DNA of 64,000 nt from NCBI RefSeq assembly GCF_013404085.1, contig NZ_JABFHO010000001.1, forward strand, positions 1,809,001 through 1,873,000. The letters are read 5' to 3'. The notes beneath the pieces are model-generated. The model saw only the letters and a program-made list of their open reading frames with translations. It made no database searches and was not told where the DNA came from. The translations under genes were made by a program, and so were the position numbers. Position 1 is the stretch's first letter; each line of letters begins with the position of its first letter. Source of the DNA: Winogradskyella helgolandensis (GTDB taxonomy: Bacteria > Bacteroidota > Bacteroidia > Flavobacteriales > Flavobacteriaceae). Positions 26,657 through 35,085 of this stretch are shown here, one piece after another.

Positions 26657-27376
26657 ATGAAAACGTATCTTAAAAACCTAGTTGAAATAAACGAATCAAA
26701 GCAGAGTAGATGGTTTGCTTATTTTATTCAGTTCTTAATTATTTTTTCGGTTATTACGTTTTCAATAGAAACATTACCAGATTTAAAACCGCAAACCAAA
26801 GTTGTTTTAAAAGCCATTGAAGCATTTTGCGTTGTCGTTTTTACCTTTGAATATTTAGCACGTATTTACGTCGCAGATAGTAAACCTAAATTCATTTTTA
26901 GTTTTTTCGGAATTGTAGATTTTTTAGCCATTCTGCCGTTTTATCTCTCATTCGGAATCGACTTAAGGACCTTACGTTTATTACGTATGTTTCGATTATT
27001 TAGACTCTTCAAATTAGTCCGTTACAATAAAGCGATGCGTCATTTTGCCAATGCGATGAAGCTAGCAAAAGAGCAGATTATTCTTTTTATGATGATTACT
27101 TTGATGCTCATTTACTTTACAGCAGTCGGTATTTACTATTTTGAAAACGAAGCACAACCCGAACATTTTTCGTCTATATTTTCTAGTCTTTGGTGGTCTA
27201 TAGTTACCTTAACAACGGTTGGTTATGGTGATGTCTATCCAATTACAGTTGGTGGTCGAATCTTTACATTTTTTATGTTGTTAATTGGTTTGGGAGTGGT
27301 TGCTATTCCGACAGGGATTATTTCTTCGTCTTTAACAAAAGCAGTAGAGCCTCAGGATGAAGTTAAAGAGGAATAG
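26657..27376 (+). CDS. voltage-gated potassium channel subunit
   Basis: 239 residues with six membrane segments. S4 is the arginine-rich helix LRTLRLLRMFRLFRLFKLVR, and the pore loop contains TLTTVGYGDVYP, whose TVGYGD filter indicates K+ selectivity. S6 follows (FTFFMLLIGLGVVAIPTGI). Four copies would make an inner-membrane channel. A short cytosolic tail has no RCK/TrkA domain. Sits 15 bp after obg and may be co-transcribed. Confidence 0.92.
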   Translation: MKTYLKNLVEINESKQSRWFAYFIQFLIIFSVITFSIETLPDLKPQTKVVLKAIEAFCVVVFTFEYLARIYVADSKPKFIFSFFGIVDFLAILPFYLSFGIDLRTLRLLRMFRLFRLFKLVRYNKAMRHFANAMKLAKEQIILFMMITLMLIYFTAVGIYYFENEAQPEHFSSIFSSLWWSIVTLTTVGYGDVYPITVGGRIFTFFMLLIGLGVVAIPTGIISSSLTKAVEPQDEVKEE

Positions 27377-27426
27377 TTAAAATAGGAGTCACAGTTTTAA
27401 ATTTTTAATACCTTTAAAATAAAAAG

Positions 27427-27948
27427 ATGAAAAATTTAAAATTCTTACTTATTGCGTTAATCCTAACGTCTTGCGGAACCAAAGTCCACTACGATTACGA
27501 AAAATCAACTGATTTTAACGCGTACCAAAGCTATAATTATTTTGATGAAATGGAAACAGGCTTGTCTGAATTAGACACTAAACGCTTAATGAGATCCATG
27601 GATGCAAAGCTTGAAACGATGGGATTGATACGGTCCGATAATCCTGATTTTTATATCGATATCCAAAGTCAAGAGATCCAAAGTAGAAACAATAGCAATG
27701 TTGGAGTAGGCCTTGGTGGAGGTGGAGGTAATGTTGGTGGTGGAATTTCTGTAGGCTTACCCATTGGTGGTAATAAAAACACAAGAGAATTAGTAATTGA
27801 GTTCGTTGACGATAGTAAAACAGGGATGTTTTGGCAAGCAATTAGCGAAAGCAATTATAATCCAAATGATACTCCAGAAAAACGCGAAGAAAGGTTTCAT
27901 AAAGTCGTAGAAAAGATATTTTCAACGTATCCTCCAAAATCTGAATAG
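27427..27948 (+). CDS. DUF4136 lipoprotein
   Basis: 173 residues. Signal peptide with lipobox LTSC (Cys16), then the DUF4136 fold beginning VHYDYEKSTDFNAYQSYNYF. The middle is glycine-rich (GVGLGGGGGNVGGG), as is common between the two halves of this family. Probably anchored in a membrane facing the periplasm; function unknown. Confidence 0.85.
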   Translation: MKNLKFLLIALILTSCGTKVHYDYEKSTDFNAYQSYNYFDEMETGLSELDTKRLMRSMDAKLETMGLIRSDNPDFYIDIQSQEIQSRNNSNVGVGLGGGGGNVGGGISVGLPIGGNKNTRELVIEFVDDSKTGMFWQAISESNYNPNDTPEKREERFHKVVEKIFSTYPPKSE

Positions 27949-27961
27949 TTATCTTTTCATT

Positions 27962-29347
27962 CTAATTCTTGATCAGTTTTTTACTCGCAATTAAAACACC
28001 ATTAGCATAGAAGTTAGTAATATATAATCCATTACTTAATTTGCTAATATCTAGTGTTATATTTTGGTTGTTATTAAGCGTTGCTGATTTTACTCGTTTT
28101 CCATCAAGACTTACAATGTCTACCGATATGACATCATTTAACACATTCTCTAAAGCAATATTTAAATTCGTATTAGCTGGATTGGGAAACATCGTTAAGC
28201 TGAAATTATTTTCGATAACATCTTGTATGCCTAGAGTATTATCTATTGTCCAAGTCACGGTTGAAACATGAATTGTATCGTGGTTATCAACATCAATTAA
28301 GGTCGTAGCATCGCTAACTACAACCGTTAAAGTATTTGTACCTGTAGTTAAATCACTTTCCTCAATTGTAACCGTATCTTCATTGGTGGCAATAGCAGTA
28401 CTATTCAGTGTCCAAGTGCTTTCTAAGGTGTTCACAGGAAGCGTTTGTATAGTATTCAATTGAAAATCCAAGGGGAAACTAGGTTCGGTAATAGTGACTT
28501 CAGTTGGAGAATAAGAATCGATTGGTGAAATTAAATCGTGAATGCGTTCAATAATTCCTTCTTTACAAACCGAACAAAAATCATATCCAAGATAACGCAT
28601 TTTACAGGTTTGATGAGGTCTGTTCCAAGTTGAAGCTGTTCCCGAAGTTGCGTATGGGAAAATGCCAACATTGTTTGTTCCAACCCAATTTTTCCATCTT
28701 ACTAGTGTAGGATCTGTTTCTTGCGTCATATTTATAGCTTCAGCAGCCAAAATATCTCCTGGATAGTATTCGTCTTTTAAATCCACAAAAGAATGACCCA
28801 ATTCATGAATGGCGATTTCGTTAGCATCTTCTCCTGTAGAGGTGATTGGAAACATACCACCACTACCTCCGTAGTACGGTGAGTTAACTAATATAAGAGC
28901 TTGGTCATATAGAGGAAAATTATTAGCTAAAACCGTAGAGATTAAAGCTGTGTTTTCCGTGTATAACAACCTATGTACATTATAACTGTCATAAGCTGTT
29001 CCAAAATAATTATCAACAGTTATCGTAGGCACTATTGGAGTTGGTTCATCTGGTGCTGTTCCTGGGTGCGTTGCGCCACTTTCATTTGATGGAACATTTA
29101 TAATATATACATTAAAGTAGTTTTCGTAATTTGAAAATGGCTCTTGCGTAAACATATCATTCATAAAGTTAGTAGCATCTGTTTCAAATTGATCCATTTC
29201 ACTAGCTTGATACCCTTCACTTAAAATGACGAGATTAATACGCTTCTCATCATCACCAGAATTTTTGATAGTTAAGACATCAAAAGTCTGTGAAAAAACA
29301 AGTTGAAAATTAAGAGCAAAACATAATAATAGTAGAATTTTCTTCAT
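27962..29347 (-). CDS. M64-type metallopeptidase with T9SS sorting tail
   Basis: 461 residues. A signal peptide (to about residue 20) is followed by the M64 (IgA peptidase-like) catalytic domain: NLVILSEGYQASEM near the start and the zinc motif IHELGHSFVDLKDEY with His181, Glu182 and His185. From about 385 the C-terminal segment (LTMFPNPANTNLNI, then LSNGLYITNFYANGV, KKLIKN) is a type A T9SS sorting domain, so it is secreted across the outer membrane and probably surface-attached. Cleaves extracellular protein; exact substrate unknown. Stops 13 bp from the convergent DUF4136 gene. Confidence 0.9.
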   Translation of the reverse strand: MKKILLLLCFALNFQLVFSQTFDVLTIKNSGDDEKRINLVILSEGYQASEMDQFETDATNFMNDMFTQEPFSNYENYFNVYIINVPSNESGATHPGTAPDEPTPIVPTITVDNYFGTAYDSYNVHRLLYTENTALISTVLANNFPLYDQALILVNSPYYGGSGGMFPITSTGEDANEIAIHELGHSFVDLKDEYYPGDILAAEAINMTQETDPTLVRWKNWVGTNNVGIFPYATSGTASTWNRPHQTCKMRYLGYDFCSVCKEGIIERIHDLISPIDSYSPTEVTITEPSFPLDFQLNTIQTLPVNTLESTWTLNSTAIATNEDTVTIEESDLTTGTNTLTVVVSDATTLIDVDNHDTIHVSTVTWTIDNTLGIQDVIENNFSLTMFPNPANTNLNIALENVLNDVISVDIVSLDGKRVKSATLNNNQNITLDISKLSNGLYITNFYANGVLIASKKLIKN

Positions 29348-29349
29348 GC

Positions 29350-29838
29350 TTATTCAATTTTTGTGGTGATGTGTTTTATGATTTCGCTGTCTGTAATTTC
29401 ATTAATAACAACATATTTTGACTTAGGTCGTAATTGCAATTTTAACGAAAATTGAACGTTGTCTAAATCTAATATTTTTTTTTCGAATTCTCCGGAATCG
29501 TTTATGAATTCTACCGTTTTCTTTAAGGGATTTTTTATAGAATATGTATCTAATACAATAAGATCTTCATCTAAAATAATACATTCTAAATCAGCGATAG
29601 TTGTGTTGTTTCTACTTAGGACCGTCTCTTTTAATTTACCATCTGTTTTAATTTGATTAATTAGTGAGATGGTTTTTTTTTCCTCTAATTTTTCAATTTT
29701 ATAATTTAAGAACAGAAGTTTTGGTTGTGTTTCTATTTGCTTTTCTTCAGCAATTATAGATTTTTTACCAATGCAAGACAGTAATGTCATGACAAGAAAT
29801 AATGAGAAAACGCACTTTATGATGTTAGAAATTTTCAT
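29350..29838 (-). CDS. putative lipoprotein of unknown function
   Basis: 162 residues with signal peptide and lipobox LLSC (Cys22). No family recognised. The mature part is charged and mostly beta-strand-like. It directly precedes the M64 peptidase gene (2-nt gap), so the two are co-transcribed and it may assist the peptidase at the envelope. Confidence 0.75.
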   Translation of the reverse strand: MKISNIIKCVFSLFLVMTLLSCIGKKSIIAEEKQIETQPKLLFLNYKIEKLEEKKTISLINQIKTDGKLKETVLSRNNTTIADLECIILDEDLIVLDTYSIKNPLKKTVEFINDSGEFEKKILDLDNVQFSLKLQLRPKSKYVVINEITDSEIIKHITTKIE

Positions 29839-29967
29839 CTGCTAAACATTGGTTTTTTTTGATGGTCAAAGTTAATCAATAAAGTGGTTGTTTGCCAAGG
29901 ACCGATTATTTTAATGAAGACATTCTGGATAACTTGAAAGTTATGTAACTTCGAATTGAAGGTGTTT

Positions 29968-30000
29968 CCGCTTAACATTATCAAATAACCACTCGTCATA
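29968..30000 (+). promoter_or_regulatory. probable LytTR-type operator, S9 peptidase promoter
   Basis: Two 12-bp direct half-sites 21 bp apart (CCGCTTAACATT, CCACTCGTCATA). Twenty-nine nt later lies TATATTTA (30030-30037), a TAnnTTTR -7 element. The second half-site, the spacing and the promoter distance are identical at 32494-32526, ahead of the operon that encodes the LytTR regulator. The first half-site here is only about 7/12 similar to the consensus. Confidence 0.55.
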
Positions 30001-30123
30001 TTTTTAGATTACAAAGGTTATTCCAATAATATATTTACAGAAAGAAATGTAACGTTTGTATAAAATCAGTTACTTATCAATATAATTTTAACTGTAAATC
30101 AATTAATTATTTAAATAATCATC

Positions 30124-32403
30124 ATGAAAAAAACAAAATCAAATTTAGTTCTAAGCATCATCGCTTTAGTATTTTCAATAAGCACTTTTGCCCAAGATAT
30201 TTTAGGATCTTGGAAAGGTGTTTTAAATGTTCAAGGGCAAGAATTACCGTTACTATTTAATATTAAAAATGACAACGGTGTTTTGTCTTCCACTATGGAT
30301 AGCCCAAGTCAAGGCGCAACAGGCATCCCTATGGACAAAACTAGTTTCGAAGCCAATAAATTAACTATTGCGTTTACCCAAGGAGGCATCCAATATGTTG
30401 GTGTTTTAGAAAAAGAAACCATAAATGGTACGTTTTTTCAAGGCGGAATGGAATTACCATTAAACCTAACTAAAACAGTTAAAACAAAACCAGGTGATGT
30501 GTCGTTGCCTTCATCAAAAGAAGCATTAGATAAATTAGCTGCTTTTGATAATGCGTCTTATAAATATTCTGCTGAAGATTATTTTGCCGATCCCACCAAA
30601 AGTTCATTTCAGTTTTCACCTAAAGGCAACTATTTTTCATTTAGAGAGAAGGATGAAAATGGTAAAAACCATGTTTATGTAAAAGATACTAAAACAGAAA
30701 AGGTAACCCTAGCCATAGAAGAAGGTGAAGAATTAATTAGGGGTTACGGCTGGGCAAACGATAATAGGTTGATATACATAAAAGATAATGGTGGTAATGA
30801 AAACTATCAGCTTTTTGCAGCCAATATAGACGGAAGTAATCCAAAAGCATTAACTCCTTTTGACGACGTAAAAGTTAATTTTTCTAATCTTTTAGAAGAT
30901 CAACCAGATCACGTTATTATAATGATGAACAAGGATAACAAACAAATATTTGAGCCTTATAAATTAAATATTGTAACAGGAGATATGGAAAAGTTGTTTG
31001 AGAACAAAGACGCTTCTTCTCCAATAGCAGGTTATGAGTTTGATAAAGATGGAGAACTTAGAGGATACACAAAACAACAGAATGGTGTAGAATATGTATT
31101 GTATTACAGAACAGGTTTAGAGCAACCATTTAATGAAATAGTAACTACAAATTGGAAAGATTCATTTTCATTAGTAGCATTTAATTACAATACACCATAC
31201 AAACATGATGCTTATGTATTAACTAATTTAGAGAGTGATACTAGCGAGTTGGTGCTTTACGATTTAGCAAAAAAGCAAATTATAGAAAAGATTTATAGCA
31301 ACGACACCTTTGATGTTGGTGGCTTAAGCAGATCTAAAAAGCGAAATTATGAGGTTGATTATTACTACTATACAGGTGAGAAGACACACGTAGTTCCAGT
31401 GAGTAGATACTATAAAAAGCTAGACAAAAAGTTTAAAAAGGAATTTGGAGATAAAGTGTATTCTATTGTTGACAAAACAGATGATGAAGATAAATACTTA
31501 ATCATTTTACAAACAGACAAGCTCTATGGAACGTATTATACGTATGATGTAAAAAAAGATGAGTTTACTAAGATATTAGATTTAATGCCTCAGTTACATG
31601 AAGAGGATATGGCAGAGATGAGATCTATAAACTTCACAACTAGAGATGGGTTAAAAGTTTACGGTTATATCACAATCCCGAATAATATTAAAAAAGGAGA
31701 ACGTGTGCCGTTAATAGTTAATCCACATGGAGGACCTTATGGAGTGAGAGATTATTGGGGTTTTAATCCAGAAACACAATTGTTTGCAAGTAGAGGGTAT
31801 GCAACTTTACAAGTTAATTATAGAGGTTCAGGAGGTTACGGAAAAGATTTCTTTTTGGCAGGAAATAAGCAAATAGGCCGAAAAATGCTTAATGATTTAG
31901 AAGATGCTGTAGCATATGCTAAAACTTTAGATTTTATCGATAATGAAAAGGTAGCTATTTATGGAGCTAGTTACGGAGGTTTAGCCACTTTAGGCAGTTT
32001 GGTTAAAACACCAGATTTATATACTTGTGGTATTGATTATGTTGGTGTCAGTAACTTATTTACATTCTTTGAGTCTTTTCCAGAATACTGGAAACCTTAT
32101 ATGGCTCAATTTAATGAGCAATGGTATAATTCTGAAGACGAAGCAGATCAAAAAATTATGACTGCAGTGTCACCAGCATTGCATGTAGATAAGATTACAA
32201 AACCATTATTTGTAATTCAAGGTGCTAATGATCCTAGAGTAAATATAGATGAGTCTGACCAAGTTGTAAAAAGTATGAGAGCAAGAAATATAGAAGTGCC
32301 TTATATGGTAAAATACGATGAAGGACATGGTTTTTCTCATGAAGAAAATAAAGTAGAATTGTATAAAGCCATGCTCGGTTTCTTTGCACAACATTTAAAA
32401 TAG
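30124..32403 (+). CDS. S9 family prolyl-oligopeptidase-type peptidase
   Basis: 759 residues. A signal peptide (to about 23, STFAQD) exports it to the periplasm or beyond. An extra N-terminal beta domain (about 25-115, ILGSWKGVLNVQGQELPLLF) precedes the beta-propeller (about 140-480), and the C-terminal alpha/beta hydrolase holds the triad Ser616 (GASYGG), Asp703 (ANDPRV) and His735 (DEGHGF). It trims oligopeptides. The N-terminal lipocalin-like add-on is not part of classic DPP/PREP enzymes and may mediate localisation. A LytTR-type operator precedes it. Confidence 0.92.
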   Translation: MKKTKSNLVLSIIALVFSISTFAQDILGSWKGVLNVQGQELPLLFNIKNDNGVLSSTMDSPSQGATGIPMDKTSFEANKLTIAFTQGGIQYVGVLEKETINGTFFQGGMELPLNLTKTVKTKPGDVSLPSSKEALDKLAAFDNASYKYSAEDYFADPTKSSFQFSPKGNYFSFREKDENGKNHVYVKDTKTEKVTLAIEEGEELIRGYGWANDNRLIYIKDNGGNENYQLFAANIDGSNPKALTPFDDVKVNFSNLLEDQPDHVIIMMNKDNKQIFEPYKLNIVTGDMEKLFENKDASSPIAGYEFDKDGELRGYTKQQNGVEYVLYYRTGLEQPFNEIVTTNWKDSFSLVAFNYNTPYKHDAYVLTNLESDTSELVLYDLAKKQIIEKIYSNDTFDVGGLSRSKKRNYEVDYYYYTGEKTHVVPVSRYYKKLDKKFKKEFGDKVYSIVDKTDDEDKYLIILQTDKLYGTYYTYDVKKDEFTKILDLMPQLHEEDMAEMRSINFTTRDGLKVYGYITIPNNIKKGERVPLIVNPHGGPYGVRDYWGFNPETQLFASRGYATLQVNYRGSGGYGKDFFLAGNKQIGRKMLNDLEDAVAYAKTLDFIDNEKVAIYGASYGGLATLGSLVKTPDLYTCGIDYVGVSNLFTFFESFPEYWKPYMAQFNEQWYNSEDEADQKIMTAVSPALHVDKITKPLFVIQGANDPRVNIDESDQVVKSMRARNIEVPYMVKYDEGHGFSHEENKVELYKAMLGFFAQHLK

Positions 32404-32431
32404 TAGAATCAATTAATCAATATTGTTAGTG

Positions 32432-32470
32432 AAAAAACCTTTTAAGAGTAGTGTCTTAAGAGGTTTTTTT
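32432..32470 (+). terminator. intrinsic terminator of S9 peptidase
   Basis: Long A/T-flanked stem AAAAAACCTTTTAAGA / TCTTAAGAGGTTTTTT with a 6-nt loop, one G-U pair, then more T. Confidence 0.8.
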
Positions 32471-32493
32471 TATTGTAAGAAGTAACCTAATTT

Positions 32494-32526
32494 CCATTCG
32501 CCATATGCTATTAACCACTCGTCATA
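32494..32526 (+). promoter_or_regulatory. probable LytTR-type operator, autoregulatory
   Basis: Direct repeats CCATTCGCCATA (32494-32505) and CCACTCGTCATA (32515-32526), 21 bp apart; a TATCTTTA -7 element follows 29 nt later. Same arrangement as at 29968-30000. Confidence 0.6.
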
Positions 32527-32616
32527 ATTTCAATTTTAAAACGCATTTGCTGTCCTATCTTTATACTATCAATTAAGAAAACGAACAGTATTCATCAATC
32601 AAAAAACAACAGTGTT

Positions 32617-32719
<103 letters not shown>

Positions 32720-32735
32720 TAAAATAAATCAAATT

Positions 32736-33245
32736 ATGGAAAATTCAAACCCACAAAAACAAGACACATTTCAAAATCAACTAAAGACCTTCAACAAATT
32801 ATTGACTGGTGCGAAAATGGCTAAACTATCTTCATGTATTTTAGTAGGTATCTCAATAGGGCTTGTTATTCACTCTAGAGAAAATAGTCTTTATGTAATG
32901 CTATTATTAATGGGAGTATTAGCCATAGTTTTCTTTATAGATAAATTTTTGTCATTAAAAGACATTAAACAAAAGTCATACACACAAACAACTTTAGTTG
33001 CTAGTATTTCTAAATTTAAAATCTATATGGCTAATCGTAAAAAATATGAAATGTATTTCATAGCCTTTTGGATCTTAAGCTTAATTCCAACAGTTTCAAT
33101 ACATTTTGATTCTAATGTTTTTGGTGTTTTAGGAGTGTTAGCCTATTTAACTTTTGTGGGTGTTTTTGGTTATTTAGCATACAAAAAAACAGAAAAAGAA
33201 ATCGCGTTTTTAGAAAGCACAATGGAATATGAACTACAGTTGTAA
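32736..33245 (+). CDS. membrane protein, LytS/LytTR operon
   Basis: 169 residues with four predicted membrane segments in two pairs (about 36-50 and 54-72; about 106-126 and 130-148) and charged cytoplasmic ends; no recognised family. First gene of a probable operon with the sensor kinase (56 bp downstream). Could be a signal-sensing or accessory component of that system (inference from position). Confidence 0.75.
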   Translation: MENSNPQKQDTFQNQLKTFNKLLTGAKMAKLSSCILVGISIGLVIHSRENSLYVMLLLMGVLAIVFFIDKFLSLKDIKQKSYTQTTLVASISKFKIYMANRKKYEMYFIAFWILSLIPTVSIHFDSNVFGVLGVLAYLTFVGVFGYLAYKKTEKEIAFLESTMEYELQL

Positions 33246-33301
33246 TAAACAGGTTTTATCCTATATATTGCAATGCATTAGTATCTATTAAAAAAAATTA
33301 A

Positions 33302-34360
33302 ATGAAGCTTATCCCGAGTTATAAATATTGGATCATCAACTTTTTTGGATGGATTCTATTCGCATTGTTTATGCTAACCATAGACAAGATTACCTATGGA
33401 GGTGGTGACTCGCCTAATAGAATGTATTATCTTTTATCTGAAGGTGTCCTATGTGGCATATTAGGTTTTACTCTGTCTTTTATTATTCTATATTTTATCG
33501 AAAATTATTTTAATATCGGTGATTATTCTAAACGTGATGTTTATAAACTAATAGCTGTAGTGGTGGTAACTCAGGTAATTTATCACAGTTTACTTTGGCC
33601 AATGTTAAATATTCCTGCCAATTATTTTTTGAATAAGAGTGTTGACCTAACCTTACTGCAAAAGTTAACTAATGTGCCTCATTTTTTAGCCTATTTTATA
33701 GTATGGTTGTTTGTGGTATTAACACTTAAATTAGTGTATTACATTAATACCATTAAAGTAAAACAATTGCAATTAGAAGCTAACTTAAAAGAGTCGCAGC
33801 TCAATACATTGAAAGGGCAAATCAATCCACATTTTATGTTCAATAGTTTAAACAATATTCGTGGTTTAATGCTGGAAGATGCTGATGTAGCAAGAAATAT
33901 GTTGACCAATTTATCTGAAACGTTGCGTTATTCACTAACTAAAAGTGAGTTGAATTCTATTTCATTAGAAGATGAATTAGAAATGGTTGAAAACTATGTA
34001 GAAATTTCAAAAATTCAATTTGAGGACCGTCTTCAATTTGAAACAGAAATTGATCAGAAATCTTTGAATTTACAAATTCCACCAATGATTATTCAAATGC
34101 TAATTGAAAACTCATTAAAACATGGTATTTCAAATTTAAAAAGAGGAGGGAAAGTAAGTTTGTCAACACTTGTTACTAATAACCTATTACAAATTAAAGT
34201 TGCCAATTCAGGAACATTACAACAAAGTAAAAATTCGACGCAGTTAGGGGTGAAGAATATTAAGAAACGATTAGAATTACTTTACGGTCAAAATGCAACG
34301 TTTACTTTGATAGAAATTGAAAATGAGGTGGTGGCCACTATTAAAATACCTATCGTATGA
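33302..34360 (+). CDS. LytS/YehU-type sensor histidine kinase
   Basis: 352 residues. Four membrane segments (about 8-28, 45-66, 82-100, 128-148) and a cytoplasmic kinase core of the His_kinase (PF06580) type: QINPHFMFNSLNNIRG with the phospho-accepting His177, followed by an ATPase lobe containing PPMIIQMLIENSLKHGI (N-box) and GVKNIKKRLELLYG. It lacks an extracytoplasmic sensor domain, so it probably senses a membrane-level or small signal. Overlaps the response regulator gene by 4 bases. Confidence 0.92.
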   Translation: MKLIPSYKYWIINFFGWILFALFMLTIDKITYGGGDSPNRMYYLLSEGVLCGILGFTLSFIILYFIENYFNIGDYSKRDVYKLIAVVVVTQVIYHSLLWPMLNIPANYFLNKSVDLTLLQKLTNVPHFLAYFIVWLFVVLTLKLVYYINTIKVKQLQLEANLKESQLNTLKGQINPHFMFNSLNNIRGLMLEDADVARNMLTNLSETLRYSLTKSELNSISLEDELEMVENYVEISKIQFEDRLQFETEIDQKSLNLQIPPMIIQMLIENSLKHGISNLKRGGKVSLSTLVTNNLLQIKVANSGTLQQSKNSTQLGVKNIKKRLELLYGQNATFTLIEIENEVVATIKIPIV

Positions 34361-35085
34361 AAACATTAAAGGCTGTAATTGTAGAAGATTCCCGTTTAGC
34401 TCGAAATGAGTTAAAAGAACTCTTAAAAGCACATAAGGAAATTGAACTTATCGGTGAGGCTGAAAATGTAGATGACGGTTTTGAGCTCATTACTAAAACA
34501 CAACCTGACCTACTTTTTTTAGATATCAATATGCCTGAAAAAGATGGGTTTGAGCTCTTAGAAATGCTCGATGAGGTACCTATAACTATTTTTACAACGG
34601 CTTTTGATGAGTTTGCGATTAAGTCTTTTGAATACAATGCTTTTGACTATTTATTGAAACCCATAAGTCAAAAACGTTTTTCTAGTTCCATATCTAAAGT
34701 TCTTGAAAAAGAAAATGCTGTTCCCGTCATAAATGAAAAACAAGAAGGACTAAGCTTAGACAAGCAAATTTTTATAAAAGATGGAGAAAAATGCTGGTTG
34801 GTTAAAATTAAAGATATTTCATTGTTTGAAATTGTAGGCAACTATACAAGAGTCTTTTTTGATGCTAACAAACCTTTAATCTATAAATCACTCGCGCAAA
34901 TTGAAGAAAAGTTACCTTCTGATGTGTTCTTTAGAGCCAACAGACAGCAGATTATAAATATAAATCATGTGAACAAAGTGGTGTCTTGGTTTAACGGAAA
35001 GCTAAAAATAGAAATGAATTCTGGAGAAGAAGTTGAAATCTCCAGAAGACAATCCTATATTTTTAAAGATCAATTGAGTTTTTAG
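34357..35085 (+). CDS. LytTR-family response regulator
   Basis: 242 residues. Receiver domain 1-120 with acidic pocket EDS (10-12), phosphorylation site Asp56 (LLFLDINMPEKDGF), Thr/Lys in FTTAFD and LLKP. The LytTR DNA-binding domain occupies about 140-240 (FIKDGEKCWLVKIKDI, FFRANRQQIININHVNKV). LytTR proteins bind paired direct repeats about 21 bp apart, exactly the layout found in front of its own operon and of the S9 peptidase gene. Its stop overlaps that of the convergent A2M gene. Confidence 0.93.
   Translation: MKTLKAVIVEDSRLARNELKELLKAHKEIELIGEAENVDDGFELITKTQPDLLFLDINMPEKDGFELLEMLDEVPITIFTTAFDEFAIKSFEYNAFDYLLKPISQKRFSSSISKVLEKENAVPVINEKQEGLSLDKQIFIKDGEKCWLVKIKDISLFEIVGNYTRVFFDANKPLIYKSLAQIEEKLPSDVFFRANRQQIININHVNKVVSWFNGKLKIEMNSGEEVEISRRQSYIFKDQLSF

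Noticed and set aside
27669..27854. Histidine/proline-rich antisense frames in the DUF4136 gene
   Set aside because: They mirror the glycine-rich stretch of the sense protein and show no independent signal.
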